A stretch of DNA of 12,436 nucleotides from an uncultured Brevibacterium sp. (GTDB lineage: Bacteria; Actinomycetota; Actinomycetes; Actinomycetales; Brevibacteriaceae), in assembly GCA_902489185.1 (NCBI GenBank), contig CABTZC010000032.1:1-12436 (forward strand), in the 5' to 3' direction. The notes under the pieces are model-generated. The model had not been told where the DNA came from. It saw only the letters and a program-made list of their open reading frames with translations, and made no database searches. Shown here one piece after another: positions 12,067-12,436 of the stretch. The position numbers and the translations under genes were made by a program. Each line of letters begins with the position of its first letter. Positions within the stretch are counted from its first letter, which is position 1.

Positions 12067-12095
12067 TAAGTACACCAGAATTGTCTGAGTACTTA
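12067..12095. promoter_or_regulatory. Inverted repeat between the lipid kinase and serS
   Basis: TAAGTAC (12067-12073) is repeated inverted as GTACTTA (12089-12095), 22 bases centre to centre, about two helical turns. It lies just upstream of the kinase start, in the divergent promoter region. Candidate operator; no regulator suggested. Confidence 0.35.
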
Positions 12096-12140
12096 CATCA
12101 GTTTTTGTGATGCGGGCACAAGGCGAATGTGCTGAACAGG

Positions 12141-12146
12141 TAGGCT
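12141..12146 (+). promoter_or_regulatory. -10 box for a probably leaderless serS transcript
   Basis: TAGGCT lies 6 bases before the GTG start of serS. Transcription would therefore begin at or within a couple of bases of the start codon, giving a leaderless mRNA as is common in actinobacteria. No clear -35 is seen. Confidence 0.5.
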
Positions 12147-12152
12147 AAAGAT

Positions 12153-12436
12153 GTGATCGATCTAGTGCAGCTCAGAGAGAACCCGGAAATTTTCAAGGCT
12201 TCGCAGCGCGCGCGTGGGGCCAGTGTTGAACTCGTCGACCAGATTTTGGCAGCCGACTCAGCGCGCCGATCTGCCATCGCGGAATTTGAAGAGATCCGTG
12301 CTCAGCAAAAGGCGTTCGGTAAGAAGGTCGCGTCTGAAAAAGACAAGGACGCAAAGGCCAAGCTCGTCGCTGAGGCTAAAGAGATGTCGGACCGTGTGAA
12401 AGCTTTACAGGCTGACAACGATGAAGCTCAGCAGAA
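12153..12436 (+). CDS. serS: Seryl-tRNA synthetase, N-terminal part (3' end outside window)
   Basis: About 94 residues are present. They begin with (M)I-D-L-V-Q-L-R-E-N-P-E, the typical class IIa SerRS N-terminus. The region Q-R-A-R-G and the following Lys/Glu/Ala-rich helices form the long antiparallel coiled-coil arm that contacts the long variable arm of tRNA-Ser. The enzyme charges tRNA-Ser with serine (and tRNA-Sec where present) in the cytoplasm. The start is GTG 12153. The ATG at 12151 is out of frame and runs straight into TGA. The catalytic core lies beyond the window. Confidence 0.95.
   Translation, partial: MIDLVQLRENPEIFKASQRARGASVELVDQILAADSARRSAIAEFEEIRAQQKAFGKKVASEKDKDAKAKLVAEAKEMSDRVKALQADNDEAQQ

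Noticed and set aside
1..12436. CRISPR array, IS transposase, integrase or sortase gene.
   Set aside because: I looked for regularly spaced repeats, DDE/tyrosine-recombinase motifs and a sortase TLxTC motif in the gene set and found none.

Overview
The window reads as a chromosomal segment of an actinobacterium. The evidence is a DnaJ-HspR heat-shock pair, a member of the mycothiol-dependent maleylpyruvate isomerase family, a DUF222-HNH ('13E12-type') protein, a moderately high GC content, and an apparently leaderless serS. The J-protein has a Gly/Phe-rich region running straight into the C-terminal domains with no zinc finger. This, together with a lipid kinase divergent from serS, points me towards Micrococcales rather than Corynebacterium, but that is a recollection-based guess and no taxonomic search was possible.

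Layout, left to right. (1) Bases 1-1067, plus strand: the 3' end of a dnaJ-type gene and hspR, 6 bases apart, closing a heat-shock operon whose terminator lies inside the tail of the converging gene. (2) Bases 1083-3527, minus strand: a DASS/SLC13-type anion transporter followed 54 bases later by a maleylpyruvate-isomerase-family protein, probably one operon. (3) Bases 3655-10868, minus strand: three paralogous secreted LPRTG wall-anchored proteins (here P1, P2, P3), with a 708-residue DUF222-HNH protein between P1 and P2. P1, P2 and P3 each have their own promoter and their own 3' hairpin or terminator. (4) Bases 10928-12061, minus strand: a membrane-tethered diacylglycerol-kinase/sphingosine-kinase-family lipid kinase. 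(5) Bases 12153-12436, plus strand: the 5' end of seryl-tRNA synthetase.

The most interesting part is the surface-protein array. P1-P3 share nearly the same signal peptide, sorting signal and modular domains. P3 is a mosaic of a P1-type module and a P2-type C-terminal half. All three promoters carry a related element at the same distance upstream of a TTG -35 box, which suggests a shared regulator. The DUF222-HNH gene inside the array has a near-consensus promoter studded with GTTCGA sites. It is followed, starting at its stop codon, by a stretch of about 100-170 bases with nested complementary arms that looks like a structured RNA or a complex terminator. Whether the HNH gene plus this element is a mobile or RNA-associated unit is an open question the sequence raises but does not settle.

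No tRNA, rRNA, CRISPR array, IS transposase or sortase gene was seen in the window.
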